From contig JAGVVL010000017.1 in the NCBI GenBank assembly GCA_018287875.1, positions 558,001 to 622,000 on the forward strand: DNA of 64,000 nucleotides, in the 5' to 3' direction. Below, one piece after another: positions 10,544 through 22,444 of the stretch. Both the position numbers and the translations under genes were made by a program. Position 1 is the first letter of the stretch. The number at the start of each line of letters is the position of its first letter. The notes beneath the pieces are model-generated. The model worked only from the letters and a program-made list of their open reading frames with translations, made no database searches and was not told the DNA's origin. The DNA is from Nigrospora sphaerica (Eukaryota > Ascomycota > Sordariomycetes > Amphisphaeriales > Apiosporaceae).

Positions 10544-13500
10544 ATGTCCGCCCTCCAAGACACCACTAAGAACCTCACCGGTGCCGTGAAGGACACCACC
10601 AAGAAGGTTGGCGGCAAGGCCTCGGATACCCAGAAGGTGCCTGAGAAGTCCAAGCGAAACGCGCCACGGTCCATCCCCGATGACTCCGCTTCCCACATGG
10701 ACGATGATGAGCCCACCAACGAGGGCGAGGAGGGTGAGATGGTGCCGGCTGCCGGTCGCATCAATGAGAAGGGCGAGGTCATTGACGATGACGGCAACGC
10801 CATTGGCCGTGTGACCGACGGCAACGCTAAGGACTTCGTGGGCTACATCGTCACCCAGGAGGGCGACGTACTTGACGGGCAGGGCGGCGTTGTTGGCAAG
10901 GCCGAGCCGCTCGAGGACGTGGCCTCGGATATCGGCAACTACACCACTCAGTCCAGGGCCGCCACCCAGGAGCTGGCTAAGCAGCAGCAGGGCGGCGGTG
11001 GCCTGGGCTCGGCCCTCGGCGGCGTCGGTAAGGCCATCGGTGGTGTGACCGGCGGTCTCGGCAAGACGGCCCAGGGCGCTACCGGTGCCGTGGGCGACAC
11101 CGCCAAGGGCGTTACCGACACCGTCGGCAACGCCACCGGAACCCAGGGCGTCACTGATCAGGTGGGAGACACTGTCAAGGGTGCCACTGACACGGCCGGC
11201 GGTGTCGCTGGAGGCGTCGCCGGCCAGGTCGGCGAGACGGCCGAAGACGCCGTCGGCGCTGCCGAGGGACAGCTGGGTCTGAACAAGTTGCCTCAGGTCA
11301 AGATTCCCGAATTCTCCCCCTCCGTTGCTGGCCGTGTGGTGGCCATGTACGAAGGCCCCTTCACTGTGGCCAATGACGGTTGGATTAAGGACAACAACAA
11401 CAAGATCCTCGGCCGCCTCGCCGATGGTTGTGACATTCAGGACCTCGTCGGCAAGGACATCAAGGGCATCGACGAGCAGGGCCAACTGCTGGGCGACAAT
11501 GAAACCGTCCTCGGCAGGGTCAACATCGCACCTGAAGGCACTATTGCCGACCGTATTCGGGACGAGGTGTCGCGTGCGGGCGACCGTCTTAATGCTCTCG
11601 ACGATGCCAAGCAGAACCTGCCGGACATTTCCATCCTCGAGGGCCTGACCATCAACAAGTCGGGCAATGTCGTCGATGAGAAGGGCAATCTGCTCGGCAA
11701 AGTCAAGAGCGGAGACATCAGCAAGCTGATCGGCAAGATGCCCGACGCCGAGGGCAAAGTTTGGGACAGCCAAGGCAACGTCATTGGTGAAGTCGAGGTG
11801 CTGCCCGAAGCTGTCCAGAACGTCGCAAGACCCTTCGAAGACTTTCCCGACGCCGTTGTCGACGAGAACGGCAAGGTCATCTTCGAAGGTCGCCAGGTCG
11901 GTGTCGTCGTTGGCGATAACTGGGATGACCTCGTCGGCAAGAAGGTTGACGCTGACGGTGACATCGTCGACAAGAACGGCAATGTCGTTGGGCATGCCGA
12001 GCGCCACCAGCCGCCCGAGGCCGTCGACTACTCCTGCCTCGTTGACAAGAAGGTGAACAAGCTGGGTAACGTCGTGGACGACAACGGCATGGTCTGGGGT
12101 CATGTCGTGCAGGGCATTCTGAAGCACCTCGTCGGCAAGAAGGTCGGCCAAGAAGGTCAGATCTTCAATGACGGCGGCAAGGTCATCGGAAAGGCCGAGC
12201 CCATCCCCGCCGAGGAGCGCGAGGAGGCCAAGCCGCCCGGCCCCTTTGAGGACTTCCCCGATGCACTGGTTGGCGACAACGGTGCTGTCATGTATAACGG
12301 CGAGCGTGTCGGCACTGTCGTCGAGGGTGACCCCAAGCAGCTCAAGGGCAAGACGGTGGATGCCGAAGGCGACATCCTCGACAAGAACGGCAACCTCCTT
12401 GGTCGTGCCGAGCGCTGGTTTGAGGAAGAAGCGGCTCCCGTCGACCGCTCCATCCTGGCGGGCAAGCGCGTCAACAAGGTCGGTAACGTCTGCGACAAGC
12501 ATGGCGAGGTCTATGGCCGGGTCATCGAGGGCGAGCTGCCCCGCCTGGTCGGAAAGATGTGCGACAAGGAGGGTTTCATTCGCAACGAGGGAGGAGATGT
12601 GATCGGCAAAGCCGATATCATTCCCGAGGCGGAGCGCGAGGGTCTCAAGGAGGGTCCCTTCAGCGAGCTCCCCGGCTGCACCGTGAACAAGGAAGGCTAC
12701 ATCGTGACGCCCGGCGGTGATATCGTCGGCCGCTTGACTTCGGGCGATCCCCAGGTCCTCTTTGGCCGGGCCGTCGATGACGATGGCGAGATTCTCGACA
12801 AGAACGGCAACACTCTGGGTACGGCCGAGCGCTGGCAGCCCGAGGAGGTCCAGAAGGAAGTCTCGCCCATGTCGGGCCGCAAGGTCAACAAGCAGGGCGA
12901 GGTGGTCGACGAGAACGGTGACGTGATTGGCAAGCTCACCAACGGCGAGCTGTCGGTCTGCGTAGGCAAGACTATCAACGACGAGGGTGCTGTGCTGGAC
13001 GGCAGCGGCAACATTGTCGGCCAGTGCACCCTCCTGGACGACATCCCCGAGCCCGAGGACGTGAACCCCATGGCTGGCCGCAAGGTCAACAGGGAGGGTA
13101 ACGTCACTGATGACAGTGGCAACATCATCGGCAAGCTGACCAGCGGCGCGCTGAACCTGTGCGCCGGCAAGAAGATTGACAACGATGGCGACGTCGTCGA
13201 CTCCAAGGGCAGCATTCTGGGCCACGTCACACTCCTCACTGACATCCCGGAGCCTGAGCCCGAGGGTGAGACGGAGGAGCAGCGCCTGATCCGTGAGCAG
13301 ACGGAGAAGGACCGCGAGATCGCCAAGCGCATTTGCGTCTGCATCGAGCAGTCGCTCGACAAGATCCGGCCCATCTGCAAGATGATTGTGGACAACATCG
13401 ACCGGGTTGAGCGGCAGCCCGAGGACGAGCGTGACGAAGAGGACCTGGTCAAGACGGTTAAGCCGTTGATCGAGGAGGGTGGCAAGATCTTGACCGAGGC

Positions 13501-14017
13501 CAACGGTGTGATCCGTGGGCTCGACCCTGACGGCCGCATCTCGGGTAACGCCCAGGGCCGGTCGGCGGCGCACGAGGCGACGCCCGAGGAGTATCACCTC
13601 GCGGACCTGCTCAAGGAGCTGACGGGCACTGTCACCGAAACCATCGAGCATGCCAAGCGCAAGCTCGAGGACATGCAGTACGCCAAGAAGCAGCTCAACC
13701 CGCTTTGGGGCCTGTTGGCCGAGCCGCTGTTCCAGATCATTGCCGCCGTTGGCCTGTTGCTCAGCGGTGTGCTTGGCCTTGTGGGCAAGCTGCTCAACGG
13801 TCTTGGTCTGGGCGGCCTTGTTAACAACCTGCTCGGCGGCCTCGGTCTCACCAAGGTTCTCGACGGCCTGGGCCTGGGCGGCATCGTGGGCGCTGTCACC
13901 GGCCAGGATAAGAAGAAGGGTGGCAAGAAGTCGTGAGTGTTCCCCCTGCTGTTTGACCATTGTGTAATTTCGCTAACAATAATGTGCAGCGGCGGTGGTC
14001 TCCTCGGCATCTTCTAG
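10544..14017 (+). CDS. Multi-repeat DUF3659 protein with DUF6987-type C-terminus (LEA-like)
   Basis: Two exons, 10544-13932 and 13990-14017. The 57-base intron starts GTGAGT and ends GTGCAG; splicing replaces a stop with the tail KKSGGGLLGIF. The product is 1138 residues. After an N-terminus with LEA-like MSALQDTTKNLTGAVKDTTK comes one DUF3659-type repeat (~70-120), then Gly/Thr/Ala LEA-like 11-mers (~160-246, GDTAKGVTDTVGNA), then nine more DUF3659-type repeats (~250-905). The consensus is NKxGNVVDxxGxVxGxVxxGdxxxLvGKxVDxxGxIxD. A charged helical DUF6987-like region follows (~905-1060), then Gly/Leu hydrophobic segments (IIAAVGLLLSGVLGLVGKLL). That end could attach to a membrane or self-assemble. 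The ATG at 10544 is chosen for its CCGCCACCATG context and sensible N-terminus; an in-frame ATG at 10196 would add 116 Thr/His/Asn/Pro-rich residues that look like translated leader. The function is not known. Confidence 0.88.
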
Positions 14018-15390
14018 ATGTGTGTCTCCATGTTGTGGGCATATAATTTGCCTACGTGGGACGGCTCTTTTGGTTCTCAAAACTATAATGTCTGATACTC
14101 ACGAACTCCGACGGCGTTTGGAGAATCGCGAGCCTTGGCGGAATTTGGTTTCATGTCCCTGTCACGATGCGATGATTTGACGAGTTTACCTTTTCTTTCA
14201 CATCACCACTAACACCACCTTTTCCCTCCCACCGCCGGTTGTGGTATCCGGCAGGCGGGAAATCGGGGGATATCTGGTATCCAAAATTGGTCAACTCAAC
14301 ATGTTTTGCATGTATTATTACTTTTACGCTTTTGCGTAGTCGGTTTTGAAGAAGCTCATGTTTCATTATAAACCAAACTCCCGTTTACATTACTTCCGCA
14401 ACATCGCGTACCAATGTGCTCCAACAGTGTAACCGTAAGCGTGGGCGTTGTTCCCCGAATGAAAGCGGCACACTCGGCACCTGGCGCACTTAACATGTAC
14501 TTTTGTATTTTCCCCCCTTGTCGGCCAAGTCGTCATGCACAAGTTAGGGTCCCGTCGCCGAGGCCGTTCACAGTGTTCTACCCGACCCTTGTGAAACCTT
14601 TTTTTGGCCTGCGCGCGTCCAGCCCTCTCTCATGACGTGGTGTATGACGTAGTGACAGCATTGCCCGTGAAAGGGCGTTGGCCTGGGGGTGGGAGGGGAA
14701 GTAAAAGGATGCTAGCCAATGATGAAACGGTGTTGTTAGCCACTGGCAGGCTTGGCTTGGGTTCTATGACCGGTTTTGAAAAGGGAAGCCAGTCCGTTCC
14801 GTGGCGGCTGCGGTGGCGGCTTGTTCAGCTCTGCCTTGAATCGCTGGTAAAGCAGGCGCGACTTACACACGCCAGGATAAGCACCTAAAGTAGGCAACGA
14901 AACGGGAGGCGGGAAACTGACAACGGGAAACCCAGATTCACAACCTGGAATACCCGCTAGGTGATGCAGGGTTGACGGTACTTCACGGGCCTGTCATCGC
15001 CCGCCTGCGCGTAGCGCGTTCTACGCGATCCTCGACCTATAGACATACCGATACCCGCCTCCGCGGGTCCCTACTTACACTCGTCCTACAGACTCCCAAC
15101 CAGCAGATACCCTGCTACTCAAACTCAAGCTGCGCGACATCTCTTTCGTATCTGACGAGACGTGCTCGGCTCCCTCTCCACCTGCGAGCCACTCCCAAGA
15201 CCCCTCCAGAGACACCTCCAGCGATACGCGCATCCTACCTTAAGCTACTCACAACCTCCATTATACTTAATCTACCCCCAAAGCCCGTAGTCATACAGCC
15301 GGTCCCGTCCTACGACCCAATTTCAAAGACGTCAAGAACACGGCACGCCCATACGAGATAGCGGGCACGAAGGAACGAAACCTGGCAGTC
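14018..15390. other. Intergenic region upstream of the DUF676 hydrolase gene
   Basis: No gene is seen. The 3' flank of the DUF3659 gene is AT-richer (14020-14400). The last ~300 bases before the next gene are C/A-rich and leader-like. Confidence 0.6.
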
Positions 15391-17436
15391 ATGTCGTCGC
15401 CATCATCGCCGTCACCGTCGCGGCTGTCGCGCACGCTGCTTCTGTGCTTCGTGCACGGCTTCAAGGTGAGATTCTCACCTCCTCACGCCCCGGGCGAATA
15501 GCTTGACTGATTGCCCACCGCCTACCCAATCCCCAGGGTGACGAGGACACCTTCCAATCCTTCCCCTCGGACCTGCGCGACCGCGTCGCCGAGAAGCTGG
15601 GGCCCGACCATCGCGTAACGACGGCCGTGTTTCCGAAGTACGAGACCAAGGGCGAGCTGGGGGTGTCGACCGAGTTATTTCTGAACTGGTACGTTCGCTG
15701 TCCTCGAGGCAAAGGGGGCTAGGGAGGGGCGACTGACGAGAAAGCACAGGTTGAAGGAGAGAGTCATCGAGCTGCGCAAACAGCACAGTGACAGGCCCTG
15801 GCCGCCAAACGACCGCGATGTGGGCGTCGTGCTCGTCGCGCATTCCATGGGGTAAGTCTTGGGGATGCCGTGCCCTGGCCGCTACCGGCTAACACGCACG
15901 TTTCTAACTAGCGGCTTCGTCGCCGCCGACGCTCTCTTCTCCGTCCTGGACGAGCGGCGCACCAACGAGGTGGACGAGAGCACGCCGCTGTACCCGCCCA
16001 TCCAGGGCCTGCTGACGTTCGACACGCCGTTCAACGGGCTGGCACGGTCCATGTTTGTGTACGGAGCCTTCAGCAACTACCAGAAGGTCAGTAGTGTGTT
16101 CAACGTGATGACGGCCCTCGGGTCGGCGGCGCCGTCGGCGGTCAAGAACATGGCGTTGAAGCGGTCGGTCGGCGCCGGCGCCTCAAGCATGTCGTCGTTG
16201 CCCGCGGCCGCGGCGCGCGGCGGCAGAAGCAGCAGCCGATGGCAGGGCTGGCAGCTCGTGGCGCTGCGCACCGGCACCGTGGGCGCCATAGCGGCCGGCG
16301 GAGTGGCCGCCTACGTGCACCGGCGCCAGATTGCCGAGGGCTGGCGCAACCTCAACCGCGACACGGTGCGCGAGGGTGTCAAGGGCGGCTACCAAAGCGG
16401 CGTCGACGCCGTCAGCCAGGGGCTGGCCTACATCAACCGCGGCAACGTGGGCCGCTCCTTTGAGTACCTGGCCGAGCACTTTACCTTTGTGGGCGCGCTA
16501 CTGAAGCAGCAGGAGCTGAACCGCCGGCTCGAGCGCATGGGCGCCCTCGAGGGCATCGGCCTGCGCACCGTCTACGCCTCGCTCGGCGCCAACGGCGTCT
16601 GGTCCGGCGGCTACTTCGTACCCGAGCGCACCTTTTGCGCCGTGCCCGAGCCGGGCCACGCAGCTGCCCCTCTGTTTGCCCGCCACGTCGTCGCCGGCGC
16701 CGAAGACGAGCTGCAGGCCCATGTTGGCATGTTCAAGCCCGCCTGCAACGAAGACTACGACGCCATGACGGCCGACGCCGCCGACGCCGTCCACACCTGG
16801 TTCCTGGCCGACACTCCGGTCCGTGAGGATCCTCGCTTCGCCGCGCCCCCGCCGCCTGAGCCCGTCGACGAGCCTGTTGCCACCGACGCCGACGGGACCG
16901 CCTTGCCTGTGGCGCCCGAGGCGCTTGAGACCGGGGAGCGGGCCAGCGACGATCAGGCCGCCGGTGCCGGCGCCAACGGCTTACCCGACGAGTCGCCGCT
17001 CGACATCGCCGCCGCCGCCTCCATGGTGCCTCTGCCCGAGGACGACGACGGCACGTCGGACGCGACCGATGCCGAGACGCGTACCTACATGCGCTACCTC
17101 ATGGGCGTCGCCCAGCAGGCCGGCACGGGCTTGCGCGCCTACGTGCCCCGCACCATGCCCGAAATGCCCAGCGGCCCCAGCTTCAAGAGCTTCGTGCCCA
17201 GCGTCAGCGTGCCGTCCATGCCGGCCATGCCGTCCGTCGGGGGCATGTGGGGACGCAAGGCGCCGGCACCGCCGCCGGGGGGCGAGGGCGAGGGCGAGAA
17301 GCAGTCTGACGGGGAGGCAGCCGTGGCGCCTGGGGCCGAGGAGGAAAAGGCGTCGGGGGCGCAACCGGAGGACGCGGGCGCGGCGACGGCGCCGGTTCCG
17401 ACGAGCAGCGCGTCCGAGGTCAAACAGGGCGCATGA
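15391..17436 (+). CDS. DUF676-type alpha/beta-hydrolase (putative lipase/serine esterase)
   Basis: Four exons fit one frame: 15391-15465, 15537-15688, 15750-15851 and 15912-17436, with introns starting GTGAGA, GTACGT and GTAAGT. The product is 617 residues. The N-terminus has the oxyanion-type VHGFKGDEDTFQSFP (~21-36). The nucleophile elbow AHSMGG places Ser at ~108 and is split by intron 3. LTFDTPFNGLA follows (~147), and a His in LQAHVGMFKP is a candidate for the triad. These match the fungal DUF676/PGAP1-like serine esterase group, so lipid or ester hydrolysis is likely but the substrate is unknown. One hydrophobic segment near residue ~230 (GAIAAGGVAAYV) could be a membrane anchor. The C-terminal ~150 residues are Ala/Pro/Glu-rich and look disordered. 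The ATG at 15391 gives a compact first exon that leads straight into the hydrolase core. Confidence 0.88.
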
Positions 17437-18283
17437 ATGATGGCAGCCGGAGCACCCGCAAAAGAGGTATCGACGCCATACGTGGTTAGGTCACGTCGCG
17501 GTTTCCGATAAGGGAACGTGATACACGAGTTCGTACGCGAGCAGAGGGGGGGACTTCCTTCAGAGATGGTAATGTTTTATCACGGGACGGGCAAATATAT
17601 AGGCGGGCCCGCGTAATCTGGGCCGACCCGTTCGTTGCCAGCCGCTCATACCATCCAATTTTCTGGGTCGCCCCAGGATCCCATATCGAGTGCTTTTCCA
17701 GCCGCTGGCCGGCGTGCACGATTCCATGAGTGTGCTGCCGCCGGACTGATGGTCGTCACGGGTTGGCAACTCAACGGAATGGCAAGTACGCAATTGGGCG
17801 CATGGAATTCTCGTCTCTCGACCGTAGTGTTTGTCCTAGCACAAGGGATCCCCCCTTGATGCACGTAGCCGGCGCTTGTCCCCAAGATCGCCAGGATTCG
17901 GCAGGCCAAGCTACCGTACTCTAAGAACGCACGACCGGCCAATGGGAAACGCAGGGGCATCGGGCAGAGGCCGCCTTGGCAGGCAGGGACGAGGGCACTT
18001 GGTTTCGATATCACGTACGGCCACTGCTAACCACCACCACCACGCCCCCCTTTGGCGCCTCCCCTATGGCTAATCGGCCGCGCTGTTTTCTTCGGCAAGT
18101 GTCTCGGTGGCTCGAGTCGTCGTTTCCCCGCCCGCGTGGAATCTGTTTGCGTTCGGTCCTCTTCCCTTGTGGCCATGTATCGCCTCCTCCTCACCACCGT
18201 CAGTATCTAGACCCTAGCCACTAGATTAGCAAAATGGGGTTTGCGGCCCCTTACCCAGGCCGGACCTATGGTTCTATGGGTGC

Positions 18284-18331
18284 GCCGGGTGCTATAAGAC
18301 GTAGGCAACCCGGCAAGCCTACAGCCGGGTT
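18284..18331. repeat. Overlapping, mutually exclusive inverted repeats (switch-like)
   Basis: GTAGGC at 18301-18306 pairs perfectly with GCCTAC at 18317-18322. Interleaved with it, AACCCGGC at 18307-18314 pairs perfectly with GCCGGGTT at 18324-18331. A further GCCGGGT at 18284-18290 can pair with the same ACCCGGC. The three hairpins exclude one another. The linkers (0, 2 and 1 base) are too short for a full pseudoknot with both stems complete, so alternative hairpins are more plausible. No gene is adjacent. Confidence 0.75.
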
Positions 18332-20489
18332 CGTACTCTGCCACCCGACCAAATCGGTTCCTATTATGTATCTTCGGGGGTTTTGTAAGAAATAGACGCC
18401 GGGCAACGCAGGCCTGCCCCTCGGCGGTCATGAGGTTTGAAGGTAGTGAAATACTCGAGGATTGTTTGGTAGTATGGTGTGGTTTTCTGCCCGAAGAGAG
18501 CTGCCATTCTTTAGGGAGGTTTCTATATATTTGCCTCGAGGTATCGTATCCAGACACCCCGGACTACGATGCCCGCGCCGTATTCCTTCACCACGCTCTT
18601 TTGGTTTTCAGCCCGTGGCGCCAGTAACTCGGGTCTTCCCTTTTCACAAAAACTACCAGTCCGTCGTAATACTGCCCCTCCCTTCGGCGAAAAGGTAAGA
18701 CACGTGTAGACTGGGTACCCCATGATCCTCCGCCCCTCTTCATCCCTAGCGTTCGCCGTCTAATCCTCGCATCGCGAGTCACGTCATCTGCGTTCGTTGT
18801 GTTAGTTTGTACGTCCTTTCTCTGCATGTTATGCTTAAGTAAGTATCCAACACGAACCGACAAGACTCGAGGGTATCCCCGTAGCAAGAGGACGATGCAA
18901 GAAAAGGTGGACCGGTCCCGCGCTGTGGGTTCTTTCATTTGAGATACGGTTCGGAGAAGTGCAGTGAACTCAGGAGGGAGGGGAATCCAAGCCGCTGTGA
19001 ATAGCAATGTCAGGTCGAGGACGACCTCGCTTAACAGACACTGTATCCATGAATGCCCCGTATGCTCGTACCTAGCACCCGGGCGAAGCCTCCCATCGCT
19101 CTTCGCCCGATTCCACCCAGCCGCCCGGCTGCTGCTGATGGATGAGGCGGCAAAGGCGGGTCGCCGTCAATCAAAACCCACGATCTGGCGTGGTGGGGAT
19201 TGAGGGGCAAGCGTCGGGTTTGTTAGATCCGGAGTGAGGACGGTAAGCTGGGGCCTCAGCCGCCGAGTCAGCAGCCCGTCTTTGCCGAGATACATCTCGG
19301 AGGCGCTTCCGTGCATTGCGGCTCTCTCGCCCCGTTCGACCCCTGGGGCCGGCATGACGCTAACAGGGCCAGCGGGAACGTGCTGCCGTAGGCGCTGTGC
19401 CGGCGAGTTCGCTGTAGGCGCCTGGCCCAATCTAGCATCAGCCAACCCTGTATACGAGCCGCTCCCGGCGTTCAGCCCAGGGCCGGCGACGCCGCCCCCG
19501 TCGCCCCCTCCACGAAAGAAAAAGACGACGCCCGTCACGAGACGATGCGAGTGATTTTCTCTGCCTGACGCGACCAATCACGCCGCCGCTTCTTTGAGGC
19601 TGAGTGATCTGAACGTTGCTTTTGCGGCGCCGTGGGCGGCCTCGCAGCGAACCACGGCCGGCGGCGGGGAAACAAAACGAAACAAAGCAACTGCGCCGCG
19701 CACCCCTTCCCGTTCTTAATATGGGGAAGATCTGCGCGGCGGCCGGATCTAAGCGACGCAAGTAACGGCCCGTGTCACCCCAGCCGGCGGACCCTGTGGC
19801 TGTCGCTTTTCTTGACCATTCAAGAGAAGACCCCTCGTCGGGGCCGGCGCGGCTGGACCGCTTCGGCGGTGGTGAGAGGCCTGGGCACCCTGGATCTGCC
19901 GGGACATTGCCTCTTCGCTACTCACGGCGCAGAAGTAGTGGTCGGCAAGCGTGGGGTAGCTGAGCGTCGTGCTGCATCACTCCCGCTTTTTGGTGCAGAT
20001 CCCTATGCTTAGCTCGTCGATAGCTTGGACTGGTCAAGTTCCCACGCAGAGGATACCATCTGCATAAAGCTGTTGGCCTTCGCATAGTCGTAGTAGATTA
20101 CGGGGCCCCCTGAGAAAGACCTTTCCCGATAGGACGCCAGGGCAATGAGCGCCCTTCCCGTCCCGTCCTATCAGGCCATGCGTGCTCTCCCCATAGAGCT
20201 CCACGCCGGCTAGTTCCCAGCCAGCCACTTGCAAGGGGGCTGCATAGTCAGTAGGCCATCACGGCTCTTCGCTGTCTCGACTGGACACCGTGCTGTTGAG
20301 AATCTGTTCTGGACTCCTTTGGTCAAAGTGACGGCGTCTTTTTACGTCATACCTGAAAGCCAAAGCAACGGTGGAAGAAGAGAGAGGCCGGTCATGCGAT
20401 GCTCAGCTCTCCGAAAACACTAGCTGCGGTAATCATAGTTCGTTGGATATCGACCTTGTACTGAGATCGGACAGTGATAGGATCTCGTC

Positions 20490-20495
20490 TATAAG
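20490..20495 (+). promoter_or_regulatory. TATA-like box of the HsbA-like gene
   Basis: TATAAG lies 130 bases before the start codon, followed by a CT-rich, A-poor stretch suitable for initiation and leader. The spacing is typical for highly expressed secreted fungal proteins. No other support. Confidence 0.5.
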
Positions 20496-20619
20496 AAGCC
20501 TTGAAAGTCCTTGCTATTTTCTCATCATCCCTCTGCTCAACCATCGCACCTCATCATCCCACACCTCCTACCACCCCATCTCCTCACAAACCTGCTCCCG
20601 TTTTCTCCTCGCCATCAAG

Positions 20620-21403
20620 ATGCAGTTCTCCATGCTCAAGTTCGCCGTCGCGGCACTGGCCGTCTGCAGCGACGCCGTACTGGGCCAGATGACGCCCGCC
20701 CAGGTCGTTGATAACATCAACACGTTAACACAGAAGTCGCAGGCCCTGCAGACCCCGGCCAAGTCCATCACCATCCTCAACGCGCCCCTCATTGTCATCG
20801 GCCAGGGCCCCTTCCCGGTATGTTGAATTCGATCCCCCCCCCTTTGGCGGAAAGTATGGCTGACAACAGCGGGCCGCAGGCCATCATCGCCGGCTTCAGC
20901 GACATCGTGTCCACGGGCACGACGTACCTGTCCCAGATGAGGGGTATGGCCCCCGTGGCGGCCGGTCCCGACTCCGACGCCATCTACGAGGCCTTCCGCG
21001 ACTTCGTGCGCGTCCACCAGCTCCTGCTCAACATCCTGATCGGCAAGTCGGGCCTCGTGACCCAGGTGCCCGTCATCGGCCCGCCCGTCGCGGCCGTGCT
21101 GCGCCAGCTGGAAGGTGTCGTAGACGTGAGTTGACAACCTTCGCCCCCCCCCCCAACCCCGTATACCCGGACCGGCCCGACTAACGAGCTATTTTCCTTT
21201 CCCTCCGGTAGGCCCTTGCCTTTGGGCTCATCAACAACGCCCAGTCCCACATCACCGATCTCCAGAGCGCTGCCATGATGCTCAAAGACACCCTCACCAT
21301 CTGCATTCAGAAATACGACGGCATCCAGGCCAACGTCAAGGCCAAGCGCGACACCCCCCCGGCCAGCCGCAGCGCCGCTTTCCGCGACGCCCTGCGCGTC
21401 TAA
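20620..21403 (+). CDS. HsbA-like secreted protein (hydrophobic surface-binding protein A / cell wall galactomannoprotein family)
   Basis: Three exons, 20620-20817, 20880-21125 and 21212-21403, all with phase-0 borders, give 211 residues. A signal peptide is evident (MQFSMLKFAVAALAVCSDAV, cleavage near LGQ). The mature chain has the HsbA pattern: VVDNINTLTQKSQALQ, then GQGPFP joined across intron 1 to AIIAGFSDIVSTGTTYL, and a helical C-terminal half. In this family the proteins are small, helical and secreted; Aspergillus HsbA binds hydrophobic surfaces and relatives are cell wall mannoproteins such as Mp1. Here the role in surface attachment is inferred from family. The C-terminus (AKRDTPPASRSAAFRDALRV) has no GPI signal, so the protein is probably secreted free or held in the wall non-covalently. 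The start is the first ATG after a C-rich leader and gives the signal peptide directly. Confidence 0.9.
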
Positions 21404-22294
21404 GAGGGCTACGGGAGGGCCCCGCCTGCGTGAGGAATCACTGCCTGCTCTGGGCTGTGTTTTTGGTGAAGGTGATGGCGGGTTCTATCGAAGTGATGTT
21501 TTCTCGGCGGCTCGGATGATGGTACGCCGGCCGGGTGGTGAGGGGTATGGCTTCGCTTCTTCTTTCAACCCTGGTGGCTCACGCCTAACCGGTTGAAATC
21601 CACTTTTTGGTTGGACGAGTTTCTTGTTGAGTCTTTCAGTGTGCCTTAGGTATTACACGGGCCTTTGGCCACTAATATATGACTGCACGTGTATACTGTA
21701 TTCTGCATACAACTTCCTAAATAACGGAGTGGTAACTATCCTTTTAACGTGCGGATCATTCACCTGCGACTTTCAGCAAGGGCGCTTCTTCTTTGGGAAA
21801 GACAAGAGATACCATCCTTGCTGGTCGAACTGCCAATTGCCTCGTCCGACAGATTCTTTCCGCTTCAGGCCAATGAATCAAATTTTCTCTTCGGCGACTT
21901 TTTTTTAACCGCCAGCCACTCTTATGAGCCGGCTTTTGAAAGTTCGGTACGTGGTGTACTTAACCCCTATACACAGTGGCTTGGCTGGATATGTCGCAGG
22001 CCTACAACGCTTGACTGGCCCACAACTACCCTTACCTGTGGCTAAACTCCCATATAATACTTGAAAATTCACAGGGGTTTGCCAGATTTTTGACATCATA
22101 GCAGCAGAATACGTCCACATATTGTTACCATTGCCACCAGCTGGTAAACCGTAGGTGACAGTGGCTTCTGGTGAAAGAGGTAAGACCACAATCGAGACGA
22201 ATGGAGAGGCCAACAGCTGGTCACGCTTGTGACTCCTGGTAGGGGACTAAGGCTGTGTTTTCGACGGGGCCATGGGACAAAAGTGGGTGCATCC

Positions 22295-22302
22295 TATATA
22301 TA
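22295..22302 (+). promoter_or_regulatory. Upstream TATA element of 5S rRNA copy 1
   Basis: TATATATA at about -31 to -24 relative to the first 5S base. Dispersed Neurospora 5S genes carry a TATA-like element near -29, and spacing here agrees. Confidence 0.6.
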
Positions 22303-22325
22303 GCAAATCTAAACCATTTACTGTC

Positions 22326-22444
22326 ACATACGACCATAGCTTCCAGAGAACTCGGGATCCCGTCCGCTCTCCCATAGATAAGCTGGAAAGCGCCGAATTA
22401 GTACTAGGGTCGGTGACGACCTGGGAATCCTCGGTGTTGTATGT
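22326..22444 (+). rRNA. 5S ribosomal RNA (dispersed copy 1)
   Basis: 119 bases begin ACATACGACCATAG and end GTTGTATGT, which pair as helix I. The internal promoter region shows the box C-like GGGTCGGTGACGACC, as expected for polymerase III 5S genes. A TATATATA box at 22295-22302 lies ~30 bases upstream, matching the TATA-like element known before dispersed fungal 5S genes. T-rich sequence follows as terminator. It differs from the copy at 60965 at one base (G versus A at position 23). Confidence 0.93.

Larger units (their letters stand above)
17437..20619. other. Gene-poor intergenic region
   Basis: No gene is supported. The notable element is the set of overlapping inverted repeats at 18284-18331. 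The final ~130 bases (20490-20619) contain the TATA-like box and the C-rich leader of the HsbA-like gene. Confidence 0.6.

Noticed and set aside
10292..13960. A 1222-codon open frame on the minus strand antisense to the DUF3659 repeat gene
   Set aside because: It mirrors the plus-strand codon bias, repeats with the same period and has no recognisable domain. The plus frame has the family motifs and a proper splice site.
18290..18340. tRNA-like B-box (GGGTTCGTACTC) at 18327
   Set aside because: No matching A box or acceptor stem is found, and the sequence is better explained by overlapping inverted repeats.
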